A stretch of DNA of 64,000 bases from Isoetes taiwanensis (Eukaryota > Streptophyta > Lycopodiopsida > Isoetales > Isoetaceae): the NCBI GenBank assembly GCA_021234155.1, contig JAJEKV010000005.1, positions 15,125,468 through 15,189,467 of the forward strand, in the 5' to 3' direction. Positions 47,619 to 59,540 of this stretch are shown here, piece by piece. The position numbers and the translations under genes are program-made. Every line of letters starts with the position of its first letter. Positions within the stretch are counted from its first letter, which is position 1. Below the pieces are notes generated by a model, which saw nothing but the letters and a program-made list of their open reading frames with translations, was not told the DNA's origin and made no database searches.

Positions 47619-49640
47619 GTGGTGGTGAATGTGCCATGGGATTCCTACCCAAAACATGTCGCACAATTTTTTAAAGATGGACATGCCTTCCCACTATTTG
47701 ATGATGATTTTGAGGCATACTTTCAATACTTAGAAGAGGTGGAGGATTGGAAAAGCGAAATGCGAGATGCTGCAGAAAGTGTTGCATTGGGGAATGATGG
47801 GATACAAGTGAACATTAAGGCTCTGCTTTGGGCTTTGAGAGTTTTTGGAGAGTGGTATGAAGCCATAGGGTTGCTTGGAGTTGAGATATGCCCAGAGGTC
47901 AAAGTGGAGCTAGATATTGAAAATTTTGCTAGACAAATGTGTGCTAGCTTTCGTAAACGTGGCTTTGTGAGAGTCCATAAGTTTGTGGAGGTTATGGAAG
48001 CTACCTTATTTATGGAATACATTATGCAACATGGGTTGGATATGTAGTGCATTTGAATGCTTAACTTCAGGCATTCTCAAAATAAAAGACCATCTTAAGG
48101 TTGCATTTTGTTTTGCAAGGATTCAACTTAATTGCACAATAATACAACTTAGCCATAAACCAGAAGTAATTTAGTACACTTTTCTTACATGATGCTTTGG
48201 CATGTGCATATTAGGCTTAACCTTATGTCCATGTGCACCATTGTATTCATAATATGTGGTAATATTTCATGTATTCTTATGTGCTCTTATGTTTATAGGA
48301 GATACTTCGCACTTGCACTTTGAGGGAGGGACAAAATCTTACCACACTTCTATACTTGCGCACTTGCCAGTGGCGGCAAACTCGGCAAACATCTTAATAC
48401 ATCAAAGGTGAGTCTTAAGTTCTATCTTAGATTAACTATCTTACGCTATTCCCAAGGTAGAATGTATGACAAATATTATCCGGTTAGGCTTCTTTGCAAC
48501 CATCTAAGTTGTATGGACTGCAACACATCAGGATTTGTACATGGGAAAGTCTCGCCAAAAAACACCACCTGTTGTGGCCAACAACCCCTCATACATGACA
48601 CCTATCAATGAAACTAAGTCGGGTAAAAAGAGACGATTGGCACGTAAACGGGTTGCAAAGTGTAGAGCCTTGAAACTAGAATATAACATGGATGTCAGAG
48701 AGATAGATGGCCATGCATTTGATGTCGTTGTTGTGGAAGGCCAGCCGGTTGAAACATGTTTTACCTCTACGTCAATCACACCACAAGTTGTACGAGCAGA
48801 GCCAGAGCGCCCTATGACTGTGATTGAGATGCAATCAGTAAGACATCGACACCCAAATGATATGATTATAGGAAGATCTATTGCAAATAGAGGGGGTTCA
48901 CACTTCATCACGTCAGAAGTTAATGGTATTAAGATGCAGCTATTTTCCACAATAGATGAACAAATAGGCGATCATATGATGTTGCCGCAAACTACAAACG
49001 TGAGTGCTCATGGGTTTAGCACACCGTTTCAGGCTGAACTCATTGAAACATCAAATCAAATAGAATAGAATAGAATAGTTTTTTTAACGCCACCTATAAT
49101 AGCGAGTAACCCCTCCTACGTGACACCTGAGAATGAAAGTAATACTTAGAGAAACAAGCATTTGCGATGCAAACGGATGGCAAAGAAAAGGGCCTTGAGG
49201 TCAGAGTGCGGTCTTGATAATGGTATCAAATTGACAGGTGTTGAACAGGTGTCTACAGCAGTAGGAGATGCTAGCTTTGACCTCATAACAAGCTTAATGT
49301 GTAATCCCTCTTATGTGACAGCGCAAGGTGAGAGCAATAGTCAAAAGAGGAGACGACTCACTTGCATAAGGAAGGCAAAGCATATGACTGTGAGGTTGGA
49401 TTACAACATTGCTATTGGTGCTAGAGAACGTTCTACTGGTCAAAGCAGTTTCAATAAGCGAGCATGGGCGTGGAACTTACCTCCTCCTCATGACCTTGGT
49501 AACATGGATTATAGATGTTTGTATTGTGGGGCTATGCAATGGAAAGCAGAGTTGAATGTCAAAAAGAAATGCCGACACTACAAGAGAATGATAGCTTTTC
49601 GTCAAAAAAATCATCAGAATAATCGTCAGAACCCCATAAT
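47619..49640 (+). mobile_element. Helitron Rep/Hel protein, N-terminal portion
   Basis: Consecutive plus frames: 47619-48047 (142 aa, acidic, no known domain), 48535-49068 (177 aa) and 49162-49653 (163 aa). The last ends HDLGNMDYRCLYCGAMQWKA, the LG.M...CP.CGA..W.AE signature that precedes the helicase-like domain in plant Helitrons. A basic motif is repeated three times: NPSYMTP...SGKKRRLARKRVAK (48580), NPSYVTPENES (49108) and NPSYVTAQGES..QKRRRL (49303), each followed by R/K-rich DNA-binding-like sequence and a YN/CG end. The coding is interrupted at about 49600 by the palindromic element. Only two or three in-frame breaks occur, so decay is moderate. The replication initiator (HUH) and PIF1 helicase domains are not here. 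Confidence 0.7.
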
Positions 49641-50162
49641 TGCCAAGACTTAGAAAGTGACGTATATTCTGATGAATATATTCTGATGAATATTTCGTCA
49701 GAAAAATCGTCAGATTTTACATCAGAATTTCATCATTATAATCATCAACAAAAATGTCAGCATAATCGTCAAATAAGAATCATCAGAATATGATGAATCG
49801 TAATAGCTACTATAGTCGTTTTTTCCATGTATTATAGCGTTTCGTTGAACTTTCATTGCAAGCCGTCGAGGAGGGGAATATTCTTGGCATTGTGCCAGAT
49901 CGATGGCCCACATCATTTACAATTACAGTGATTCAAATTGTTTCTAAGGTGCACATTGACGTCATGGTGTAAAAACCGCAATACCATTAAAAGAGACAAT
50001 TTACATAAGCCTTCATAGGCAAAGCAGCATATATACATTGACCTATGGTCTCAAACCACGACAGCATCAACAGAGATAATTTACATAAGCCTTCATAGGC
50101 AAAATAGCATGCATGACAACTGAACCATACAAGTGTATCTACAAACAGCCATGGAGAATCCA

Positions 50163-50606
50163 CTATCGATCACCTGCCCTCCTCTTGCTAGGCCCAGCAT
50201 CCTGGGTGTCATGCCGGCGCCTTAAGACTTCCAGCTCACGTAACTCCCTTATGAGCAAGCCCCTAGTGAGGTTCAAGTGTGATCGCAGCATCTTCCTCTC
50301 AAAACTAGCATCGTCTACAGGACAAGCCTCAACCAACTCAACAGCACTCTCAATCTGCTCAAGTAAGGCCATGAGCGCCGTACGAAGATTCCCCACTGCT
50401 GCGCAGACAGCCCTAACAGCTTCCTCCGCATCTCTCAGCTCCTGTACAAAATCATACACCTCCTCCTTATTACCTGACTCTACAACCGATTGATCAATGG
50501 ATTCAGCATCCCTCGGTGGTCCTATCGACTCACTGCCCGTGGCCGAGTCCCCACCCCAGCCACCATTGTCACTGCGACAGCGAAGATTATTACAAATGAA
50601 GCACAA
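50163..50606 (-). CDS. Unrecognised element-encoded protein, intact copy in the left arm (C-terminal part)
   Basis: A 147-residue minus-strand frame (TTG/ATG start uncertain) reads QSVVESGNKEEVYDFVQELR, then helical, Leu/Glu/Ala-rich sequence LRTALMALLEQIESAVELVE, and ends RRRHDTQDAGPSKRRAGDR, a basic tail. The right arm carries the same coding in decayed form at about 54115-54440 (TGGTTGTAGAGTC.AGGTAAT... and CATGGCCTTACTTGA are identical), with stops. Conservation of the open frame in the left arm but not the right suggests it was once under selection. Heptads suggest a coiled coil. I do not recognise the family. Confidence 0.45.
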   Translation of the reverse strand: MCFICNNLRCRSDNGGWGGDSATGSESIGPPRDAESIDQSVVESGNKEEVYDFVQELRDAEEAVRAVCAAVGNLRTALMALLEQIESAVELVEACPVDDASFERKMLRSHLNLTRGLLIRELRELEVLRRRHDTQDAGPSKRRAGDR

Positions 50607-50689
50607 TGAAATGAAACAAAGCGTATTAAAAGCCAGTGACTACATCAAACTACATCAACTCATCATCTAATGTCAATGAGGTGAAATCG

Positions 50690-51640
50690 ACCTCAAGATC
50701 GTGAATCTCTCTTGACGGGGCTGCACTCGGCTATAGCATGAACAATTCATCACTACTGGCCCATCTCCGGATCTCTCCTCCCCATTCTCGGGCTCTGCGC
50801 TGCGGCATCCAAAGCGCTTTCTTCTCACCAACCGCTCTATTGGGACCACTCTGGCGGCTCCCAAATAATGCTCGCGCACATCGCCTCGGTACATTGCTGC
50901 GGTGCTGCGGTATAATCGCGGGAGGCTGCTTGCACTCGTTAGCATATCACGAGATATTAGGCAACACCAGAACACCCGCGGCCTGAACTTTACGCTGCGG
51001 CATGCATCGTGGGTGGGCATGAAGAGGGGAACCGGTCCCTAAACGCACCCGGCAATGCCAGCACATGGTGAAAGCTTTGGCCATGAGTTTCCGATTGTCA
51101 AGCCACTATCAAATGCCAGCCTCCCCATTATACAATGCATAAAGCTCCTTTCGGTGTGCGCTGCCGAAGATACATTGTGCGTAGCAGGCTTTAAGTGTAA
51201 CTTCCCATTATCTTTCAAACAATAGCCCACCCGAGGCCTTGAAGTGGTACAATTTACTTCCCCTCGAGCTTTACCGCCGGGATCATGGCCTACCCGGTTT
51301 ACAAGTGTTCCATCCTAGAAAATTCTTGATTCTCACATTCAAGCTGGATGGGGTCGCCATCGGATCGCGTCGCGAGCTTGGATGTGCAAAATGGTCAAAG
51401 GTCGACCCTCTTTCCAGTAACCACACGCTTTGCATTTCTCCTTGAAACACAATCTCCGATCATACTATAGCAGCGTAGGACATCATATCCCCAAACACAA
51501 TCGTCGCGGATGCATCTAACTTTTAGGGCAACTCCACGGCTTCTTCTCGAGGGCCCCCACCAATATCAGCGAAATCGGTATGCTCCTCTATGAAAGAGCA
51601 GGGATCCCTCGGCCTCTCCCTCGTCCCGGCTTCTGGCTAC
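50690..51640 (-). pseudogene. Unrecognised element protein, left-arm upstream part
   Basis: Minus-strand traces include WAIV.KIMG/MGYCLKDNGKLHLKPATHN (51230 region), SFMHCIMGRLAFDSGLTIGN and, downstream, HYLGAARVVPIERLVRRKRF with NGEERSGDGPVVMNCS. The right arm parallels it: CVGYCLKDVEITLHACN, GFMHCMEFWGGQAF and IIWGASRVVPIGVLEGRKLL. The YCLKD-like block loosely recalls the Tyr/Lys motif of HUH-type rolling-circle initiators, but no HxH motif could be placed, so function is unassigned. Confidence 0.3.
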
Positions 51641-53090
51641 AGCCGATCTAACGATACGCCAAAAGTGGCGTTTAAGGTGTCAAAAATTTGATGAAAACTA
51701 TGATGAAAAGTCGATGTTTAGAATTAATGAAAATTTTTGATGAAAGCTACTTCATTGAGTAGAAGCGCGTTTAAAATTAATGAAAATTGATGAAAACTAT
51801 GATGAAAATTACGATGATATAGTATGCTATTTTCGTTTGGGGTTAGGGAGGGTTTGAGGGGCTGATGGTTTTGGCCTATGATTTCAGAGTATAGTATTGT
51901 GATATTGAAAAGGTATAATTTGCCATCTTAGAGGAGCTTCAACTTTGTTTGATGCTATTTTAGGGTGAGTCTGGAGGCAGCTTTTGCATGGAAGCGTTGC
52001 AAGGAGTTGAATTACGGGTAGGCGGTTGGAAGGCACCAGCCATTTGGATCGCTGCCACGTGGTGTGTGTATGCAGAGGAGGAGGCCTGCAGGAGAAGCTG
52101 ATGGCAACCGGCATGTAAGGAAGCTTGACCCACATTATCATTTACGTAGTGTTACATTTGAAGCAGATCCGAATTTCCAGACTTAGGCCGATGGAGGAGA
52201 GTGGTAGTGGCGTCCTTGAGTCCCTCCACAAATCTCGATGTGTTTGTACGTACTTGCGATGATGTGAGAATTAGCATGCTTGGTAGTAGATTGAAAGGTG
52301 TTCAGGAGAGAAATTTTGGGCAAACTTGGATTCTGTGTATTATTAATGTGGAGGCTGGGGCGAGTATTTGCGACATCACGGATGAGAGATTGGTGGAAGC
52401 GGTTGTTGATAGTTATCCCTGCGAGGTGTTATGCCAGAGAGCGGAGGTGGGAGCCTATATTTCATTCCTTGATCTTTGTAAATTTTGTCCACAGAAGTGT
52501 AGTAGAATTTCTTTGAGATCGGGGAAAGAAATTTGGGCTTGGCTGCTGATTATTTCTTGAGGAGCCAGCGGATGTTATAATTAAGGGGCGGAGGTGTCCG
52601 GATGATGGGAGGATCAAACAATTGAGCACAGGGATGGGAGTTGATCACCCGAGAGAGGTGGGCGAGAAATGGTGGTCAGTCTTGAGGAGGTGATCTTTGG
52701 CCTGCGTGTTTGAGGGGTCGAGTAGGTGCATTTGGCACGATATGTGTAAGAAGGATGGAGGAAGGCGGGGAAGGGGTGGTAGAGGTGGAGGTAGACTAGG
52801 TAGTGGTGGTAGCCCAGGGGAGAGCAGATTGAGATCGCGTGCCTTCAATCACACAATCAGGTCTTGAACATGGGATGAGTGCGTAGAAGCGGAGCCGAGT
52901 GTCAATGTTAAATTTGCCGGTGGGGCTAGGAAGCGGGGCGATGGGAGGCCCGTCAATGTTAGAATTTGCCCGAGGGGTGGGAGGCTAGGAAGCGGGGCGT
53001 GGGAGGCGTGGATCTGACTTCATAGAACATCATCGGGATTGACATTGGTGGGGAGCTGGAGAGAAGAAGGCGTAGGTTGCGGGGTGCTAG

Positions 53091-53950
53091 ATGCATCGCG
53101 TGGCGATTGTATGTTTGGGGGATGTGATGTCCTGGCGTTATATGTCGGATGATTGTGTTTACGGAAGGAGAAATGCAAAGCGGAGGTGTGGATTGCATTG
53201 GAAGAAGAGTCGGACCTTGACCATTTTGCATCAAAAGGCTGTGATCTTGTCGGCGAAGACTCCATCCGGCGAATGAGAATCAAATTTTCTAGGATGGAAC
53301 ACTTATGGCAGAGGTGGGGGGCCATGATCACAGTACAAAGCCTTGAGGGAAGCAAATTGCCATTGCCGAAGGCCTGCGTGGGCTATTGTTTGAAAGACGT
53401 AGAGATTACACTTCATGCGTGCAATGTATGGAAATTGAGGCAAGTGCAGGGAGGGAAGGGCTTTATGCATTGTATGGAATTTTGGGGAGGTCAAGCGTTT
53501 GGTGGTATGACAATCCGAGCTCTCGCAGCCAAAGCTTTCCACTATGTGTCATATCATCTTTGGCGAGTTTAGGGCTGTCCTCCTTCTTCACACCATCGGA
53601 TGCATCTTGCTGACCAGAGCAAGTTAATTTGGCAGTTCTTGGAGTGTTGCCCAATAACTACGCATATGCCTCGTTAGAGCAGTGCAAAGCGACTGGCCGG
53701 ATTATCTTGGCCTTAACAATCGGCTATAAGGATATGCGCATGGCATTATTTGGGGAGCCAGCCGAGTGGTCCCAATAGGCGTGTTGGAAGGGAGAAAGCT
53801 TTTGGGATCATTTCTTGATGTTGAGGATGGGGAGGAGATCACGGAGATGGAAGCGGTAGTGATGAATTCGTCTATGCTAATAAGCCGGTCACGACCCGCG
53901 ATGTCAGGCATAGCGTCCTATCTTTGATTCATCTAAACGAGCATTAGGGA
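53091..53950 (+). pseudogene. Unrecognised element protein, right-arm copy
   Basis: The plus frame 53153-53572 encodes 139 aa (KCKAEVWIALEEESDLDHFA, MRIKFSRMEHLWQRWGAMIT, CVGYCLKDVEITLHA, FWGGQAFGGMTIRALAAKAF). It continues in other frames as WGASRVVPIGVLEGRKLLGS, FLDVEDGEEITEMEAVVMNS and SIRDDRFDVVDIELLAFALL to 54110. Comparing the arms shows the C-terminal region WGA(S/A)RVVPI..L..RK and VVMN is constrained. Frames break every few hundred bases. Confidence 0.35.
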
Positions 53951-54849
53951 TGATAGGTTTGATGTAGTTGATATAGAGCTGCTTGCCTTCGCTTTGCTTT
54001 CCTTTCATTGTGCTTCGACATTGTCCTCGCTTGTTGTCGCCGGTGACAATGGTATAGAGTGGGACCTCGTCGGGCAGGGCGGTGTGATCTGGAAATGCTT
54101 CGAGGATCACTTTGAATCCATTGATCAATGGGTTGTAGAGTCGAGGTAATAAGGAGGTGTATGATTTTGTATCACGGGGTGAGAGATCACGAGGAGGAAG
54201 AGGCACATTGAAATTTCATCTATGCTTGATGAAATTATCTTAGTCTGGCTCATGGCCTTACTTGAAGCGAGATTAGGGAGATCTTTATTGAGTTGGTTGA
54301 GGCTTATCCACATGGCGATGCCTAGTTTTGAGGAAGATCTTGCGGTCCGCCCAGACACCTCACTGGGGGCTTGCTCATAAAGGGGATTCGTGGTTTGAAG
54401 TCTTAAAGTATGCGGCATGACACCGAGGATCTTTGGGCCTAGCAAAGAGGAGGCCCGGTGTCGATATCGTTACGTATTGCTCGCTGATGTCGCCGCGGGT
54501 TTGAGACCATAGGTCAATGTATATATGCCGCTTTTGCCTATGAAGGCTTATGTAAATTGTCTCCTTTTAATGGTATTGCAGCTTTTACAATTCATGGACG
54601 CCAATGTGCACCTTAGAACAATTTGAATCATCAGAATTGGTGTAAATGATGTGGGCCATCGACCGGGCACAATGCCAAGAATATTCCCTGGGCCCTCAAT
54701 TAATTTGCAATGAAAGTCAACGAACGCTTATAATACATGGAAAACGACATAGTAGCTATTACGCATTCATCATATTTTTCATCGATTTTACATCAATAGT
54801 TTCTTTAAAGATTTAACATCACAAATTTCACAAAAATATTTATTCTTTA

Positions 54850-56050
54850 GCGCGCCAAATCTTTTAGGGTCATTGTTCAGGCCATTTGTATTTTAATCTA
54901 GATTATTTCTATGTACTCAATAACGTGTATTAAAAGGTACAAATTCATAAAAAGAGAGTGTATATAAACAAAAAATTTCTTTATCCAACCAACATAGCAT
55001 GTCAAGAATTGACACCCTACAATGCCAACCATGAGACAAGGGCTCCAGCCAATTCATTCATTCATGAAATGGAAGAAATTTGCTTAAATATACACGTCTG
55101 CAAATAAAAAGAACGAGACAAATATCTGCATAAATATACATGTCCTTAGTATATCGTCCTTTTGTTGTGAAATGTAGACACATCTGCAAATAAAAAGATT
55201 ATATATTTATACAAGCCTTGGATCTGTTCCGATTTCTGCAGAAACTGTCAATTCGCCAAAGCCAGAAGATTTTGGCCTGAATTGTTTCGCCAGAGATGAG
55301 GCACATCTATTTTTTCAAAGCTGGTTGATGCTCGTCAAACAAAGGGCAGATTGTTTATCTCAGAAGACAGTGGGTTCGCATTCTTATTTGAGAAACTCAT
55401 AGGAAGGATCCATCTGTGTGACACCCCTGGCAGAAAGGATGCCGCTCAAGTCAATAGAGCGTTAAGCTGCGAAGCTGCTACCATAGCTTCCTGCCACTCT
55501 ACCCCAAATTAAAATCTACCAGATTGTGCCTTTGCAGTATGAGCTCAGGCTTTCGGTGCCAGGGAATGAATGCATGCTAACAGAGGGGAGATGGATATAC
55601 GCTAAGAAATCAAACTCGAAATTGCCCAAACAAAATATTTTGTTTACACAAGAATTGGGGAATAGTTGACGGTTTTAGGGCCAGAGCCTTCAAATAGCTT
55701 GAATTGTTGTATTTTGCTCAGGCCAGAGCTTTCAAACAACTTCGGTCCAGAGCTTTCAAACAACTTGGGTCGCTGTATTTTGCTTGGAGAAGGTGGGCGG
55801 ATCCAGAAGGGGTGGACATACAGGGAGAATCCAGCGCTCACGTAGGATGGGAGGACGGAACAGTTTATGGTTCTGCCAAGCTACAGGGCATATTTAGCAA
55901 AGAGGGCCACACCAGGTTTAACCCAAAAAAGTGATTCGTAAAGCCATTCCGGCAGGTGTAGATAATTCCAAAAACTAGTAATCTTATATATAGGAAGATG
56001 TATGCTATTCTTGAAAAATACATTGAGGCATGGAAAACCTTGGAGAAAAT
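54850..56050. other. No gene recognised; short triple repeat at 55676-55770
   Basis: CAGAGCTTTCAAACAACTT (and a variant, CAGAGCCTTCAAATAGCTTG) occurs three times at 55682, 55723 and 55750. The plus frame through 55790-55930 (EGVDIQGESSAHVGWEDGTV) is open but is not recognised. The rest is AT-rich. Confidence 0.4.
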
Positions 56051-56089
56051 CTCTATATGCTCCAAGAAAGGGATCAGTCCAGCATTTGA

Positions 56090-57321
56090 TTCCAGTACCT
56101 GCATAAGTGATCAAACTGTCATTTAGTTTATACACTCATCCAACGTACAGATGCTATTTGAATGACAAAGCTAATTGTGATATATATTTGCATACCCAAG
56201 CTACATGACATAGTAATTATGCAATACAAAAAAGCTCAACTGACAAGAAAGTACCTCTATGGAATTATATGATGCTGGGATCGTGTCATAGAGTTCTGAA
56301 ATCACTGCACAAGCTTTCTAGCAATCTTAATTCAGAATTGGTAACTTTGAAACAGATAATCCTAAGAATGAGCACAATATGGATCATGTGGATGGAATGG
56401 ATATATAAATGCTTGACCTCAGAAAAAAAAAAAAAACAATCAAGAACATAGGGATTATGGGCTATACTGCATTACGCATTCTTCCAGCTGTAGATTTTAA
56501 TAATCTGCAAATAACAAGACGAACAAAGCATCATGTAAACACAACTTAAATCATTCAAAAGTACCAAGAGGACACAACTTTAATTATTATATGTCTAAAA
56601 ATGAGATGCGCAGCTTTGAACAAGATGGTACACAATCTTTCTATTCGTCTTTTCAATAAGCTGTGGGTTTAAACTGACAAATTAAACTTCTATATGCACG
56701 CATCTACAGACCCAATTTCCCTCACAAAAATCTGAAGCCAAAGTCACATGCACAATTGAGAAATGTCAGCCCAATCCACTAACTAACATCATGCTTGAAT
56801 ATGATGCACATATGTAAAATATGCTTCTCTAGAAGAAAAGAACCTGGTGATTAGCAAATACCTGCAAGTGGAGCACAACTCAATCCATGCCAAAATGCTT
56901 AACAACCCAACTGATAATTCTATACTCAAACCAGAGTTCATTTAATGATAGATCAATACCTCGGCTCTACCCTTGTAAAATTCCTTGAGCTTTCCAAATG
57001 GTGATATACCAGTTTCAACAATACCTGTTATGACATTAAAAGAATGGACTCCTTATGACATGTCATAAGAAAACCCACCAGGTAAGTGCCTCAATAAGAA
57101 AATGCTGAATCATCATCTATTTTATGTAAACAGCAGTGAATTGTTTTTGTGATAGTCCCAACAAGCATGAGAATCTGCAACAAAAATGGAAGTATACACT
57201 GTGACATCTTTTACCATGAACATCTTTCTATCATTTAAAGTAGAAACAAGATCATACCCATTCAAACCTGAATGTTTAGTCTGCTAACAATAGCTCCACA
57301 ATCCTTGAGACCTCCACGAAT
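56090..57321 (-). CDS. Candidate exons of an unidentified minus-strand gene
   Basis: Three short exons have GT-AG edges and closing phases: 57321-57268 (IRGGLKDCGAIVSRLNIQ, 18 codons), 57174-57132 (ILMLVGTITKTIHC plus one base) and 57024-56960 (completes C, then IVETGISPFGKLKEFYKGRA, E). Downstream, possible exons are 56295-56255 (LYDTIPASYNSIE) and one starting at 56098 (VLESNAGLIPFLEHIEIFSK). The first three read as a plausible continuous protein, with a hydrophobic stretch after RLNIQ and a charged FYKGRAE end. The acceptor at 57322 is weak, and the donor after the second exon is GTTTAC. No start, stop or family was identified. It could also be an old exon fragment. Confidence 0.3.
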
Positions 57322-59140
57322 CTACATGGTTCAGCTGTAATATCACCGAAAGCTGCATTAGCCATGGTAGCCAGGCACTGCTTTTGCCATATATTTGCTG
57401 GGTTTAGTATTTGCTATAATTAAGCTCATAAAGTCTGATAGCAAGAATGATCGGTACATAGGCTCAGCACATCTGTATTAAGCATGGCATGCCTGCCCAA
57501 CCTGAAAATCCCACAGAGATATAAAAAGAGATGAGATTCAGATGATCTAAACGGCTACTGCAAATGCAATACTTACCATTTTTTGCTATAGATGCATCAC
57601 AACTGACCAAATGCTCTTAGTTCCATATATTTTTCAATGACATCCCTTTCTGCTTGTATCCCCATCGAACCCAAGCATTAAGCATTCTTGCCAAGGCGAT
57701 TTAGATGTGCATGCATTTGAATAGAGCTGATCCCTGCCGAGGAAGCACATGAGCTTCGGTAGACATATGCCCGGTATCTTTACATATGGCCGCAGCAGCT
57801 AAGGTTCAGGCGCCACAGATTTGCAGGGCCATGACATCTTTTTACCTATCGACTGCATCAAGGAGCTTCAGTAAGCGGCCAGTAAGCTTTAGCCTAGGTT
57901 ATTCTTGCCTTAGTTGATTTTCTCACACAGACTAAGTTTTTGCATTTGTATTTCCACAATTATTATTACCATGCCACTTATTAAAATACGAATCTTGAAA
58001 TTTTAAGTCGGTAAAACATTTCACCCCTTTATGAATCCTAAGGCATTTCCAAACGTTTAACCCATTAATCTTAGAATTTTCCCATCGTAGTTGCAAACCG
58101 AGATTTATTATCCCAAGCCAGACCGGTGACGTCATTGCCTTCGGCTCTTAAAATTCCAAGGCCAAAAACAACCTTACTAGTTAAATTAATCAAGAAAATA
58201 ATAATAATAATAATAGTTCAAGGAAACCACTTAAAAATTAAGATTGAAATAATTTGTCAATTCCAGAACTTTCAAAAAAACTTTTGGCAGACATGCCACA
58301 AGTTACATGTTGTCCCAAGGTATCAACCCCCATAGTTAATGCACACAACATGCCACAAGTAAGTTAAGTATGTTGGTCCCAAGGTATCAACCCCCTAAGG
58401 TTAATGCAAAAGTCCCGAGTTTGTTAAGGACCAAATAAATATCACATTTACCCAATATATTCGTGGGAGGAGCAATGCCCCAGTCGGAACCATTAAAGAA
58501 CAAACAACCATTCTCAAATATTCCCCTTATGGAATCTTATCAACAACTTTTAATTTATGTGCCATAGTTGTTATAGGAATGCTTAAACAAATAACCCATA
58601 ATTTAAATTTCTAATGTGAAATGACTATTTGGCAAAAGAGCAATATACCTTAGAGAACTTGTAAGGTACGAGACTCACGTTCCATAAAGCTCATGATCCT
58701 TTTTGTGAGAACAATAAGCCATAGAAAAGGTAACATGCAAAGGCTTTAATCAAAAAAGTTATGACTACAATCGCTTTCCCAATCCCATAGTCTACATCAT
58801 ATTGTGTCTATGTAGCGCCAAATGGTTCATGCATAGCATTACTTTCGTGTTACAATGGCACCAACTACCATCAATTAATAAAGGTTGGCAATGTGTGACA
58901 ATAGCATCAACTACCATCAAATTCTTCAAAGCTCCGAGAGCTTCCTATCATTCTATCTTGAGCTACATTGAGTTCTAGAGCCGCCTATCATTTCTAGGCT
59001 ATGGAGAATATCCCTTTATATAGTACAAAGATTAAATAGATCACGTGAGAGAGCTTTCTAACGCGATCAAATTTCATCTAAAACCACTCTTGGATCAAAA
59101 AAAGTTACGCATTAAAACCGGTAGCTAGTAATGAAAATCC
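57322..59140. other. No gene recognised; short duplication at 58285-58420
   Basis: CCCAAGGTATCAACCCCC with GCCACAAGT before it occurs at 58295-58333 and again at 58350-58395. An AAT microsatellite lies at 58198-58215. A CAACTACCATCAA pair lies at 58862 and 58908. No coding signal. Confidence 0.5.
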
Positions 59141-59149
59141 AACTTTCCC

Positions 59150-59540
59150 GACAAAAATATCCGACATTTTCTCATTTAATATGATGACGAATTATCTCGA
59201 CGATGAGTATTCGGCGATATCGCCCGACTTAAAAGTTCGACGAATATCCGACGCAAAAACCGACGAACGCCTCGATGCAAAACCGACGCTTGCACCCGGC
59301 TTTAGAAACTTCCCGACTTTTAATAGTTTCCCGACGACATAATCCCTGGCGATATTCCTACGCAAAACCCGACGATAATCCGACGCTTGTTGGGGATGAT
59401 TGTTCGACACAAAAATCAGCCGTAAAAATAATGTACGAGATTAATTTGTCGTAATTTTCGCCGTAACCATCGTGTCAAATCTTTTGTGATGGGCCCGACG
59501 ATTTTTCCTCGACGCAGTAATACCATTCTCTTGTGAAAAG
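59150..59540 (-). mobile_element. CACTA (EnSpm-like) element terminus with subterminal repeats
   Basis: Dense CCGACG/TCGACG motifs (for example CCGACGCAAAAACCGACGAA, CCGACGATAATCCGACGCTT and CCCGACGATTTTTCC) fill 59150-59515. The right edge reads ACCATTCTCTTGTG at 59523-59536, whose reverse complement, CACAAGAGAATGGT, resembles the CACTACAAGA terminus of plant CACTA elements with TA missing. The other end and the transposase genes were not found. Confidence 0.6.

Larger units (their letters stand above)
49600..54840. mobile_element. 5.2-kb imperfect palindromic element inserted in the Helitron
   Basis: Left arm about 49780-51650 and right arm about 52950-54800 are diverged reverse complements. 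Pairs include ATGTATTATAGCGTTTCGTT (49831) with the reverse of the 54715-54745 region, ACATAAGCCTTCATAGGCAA (50004) with TTGCCTATGAAGGCTTATGT (54535), and TTCCATCCTAGAAAATTC (51309) with TTTTCTAGGATGGAACA (53285). The 1.3-kb centre is not shared. The left end (49610-49790) has clustered short repeats CATCAGAAT and CGTCAGA, like subterminal repeats of CACTA-type elements; the right end keeps a weaker set. The arms code for one unrecognised protein, running outward-in from the centre to each end. Confidence 0.75.

Noticed and set aside
55704-55934. Open frame with EGVDIQGESSAHVGWEDGTV
   Set aside because: Reads like protein but includes the upstream triple repeat, has no start or splice signal and matched nothing I know.
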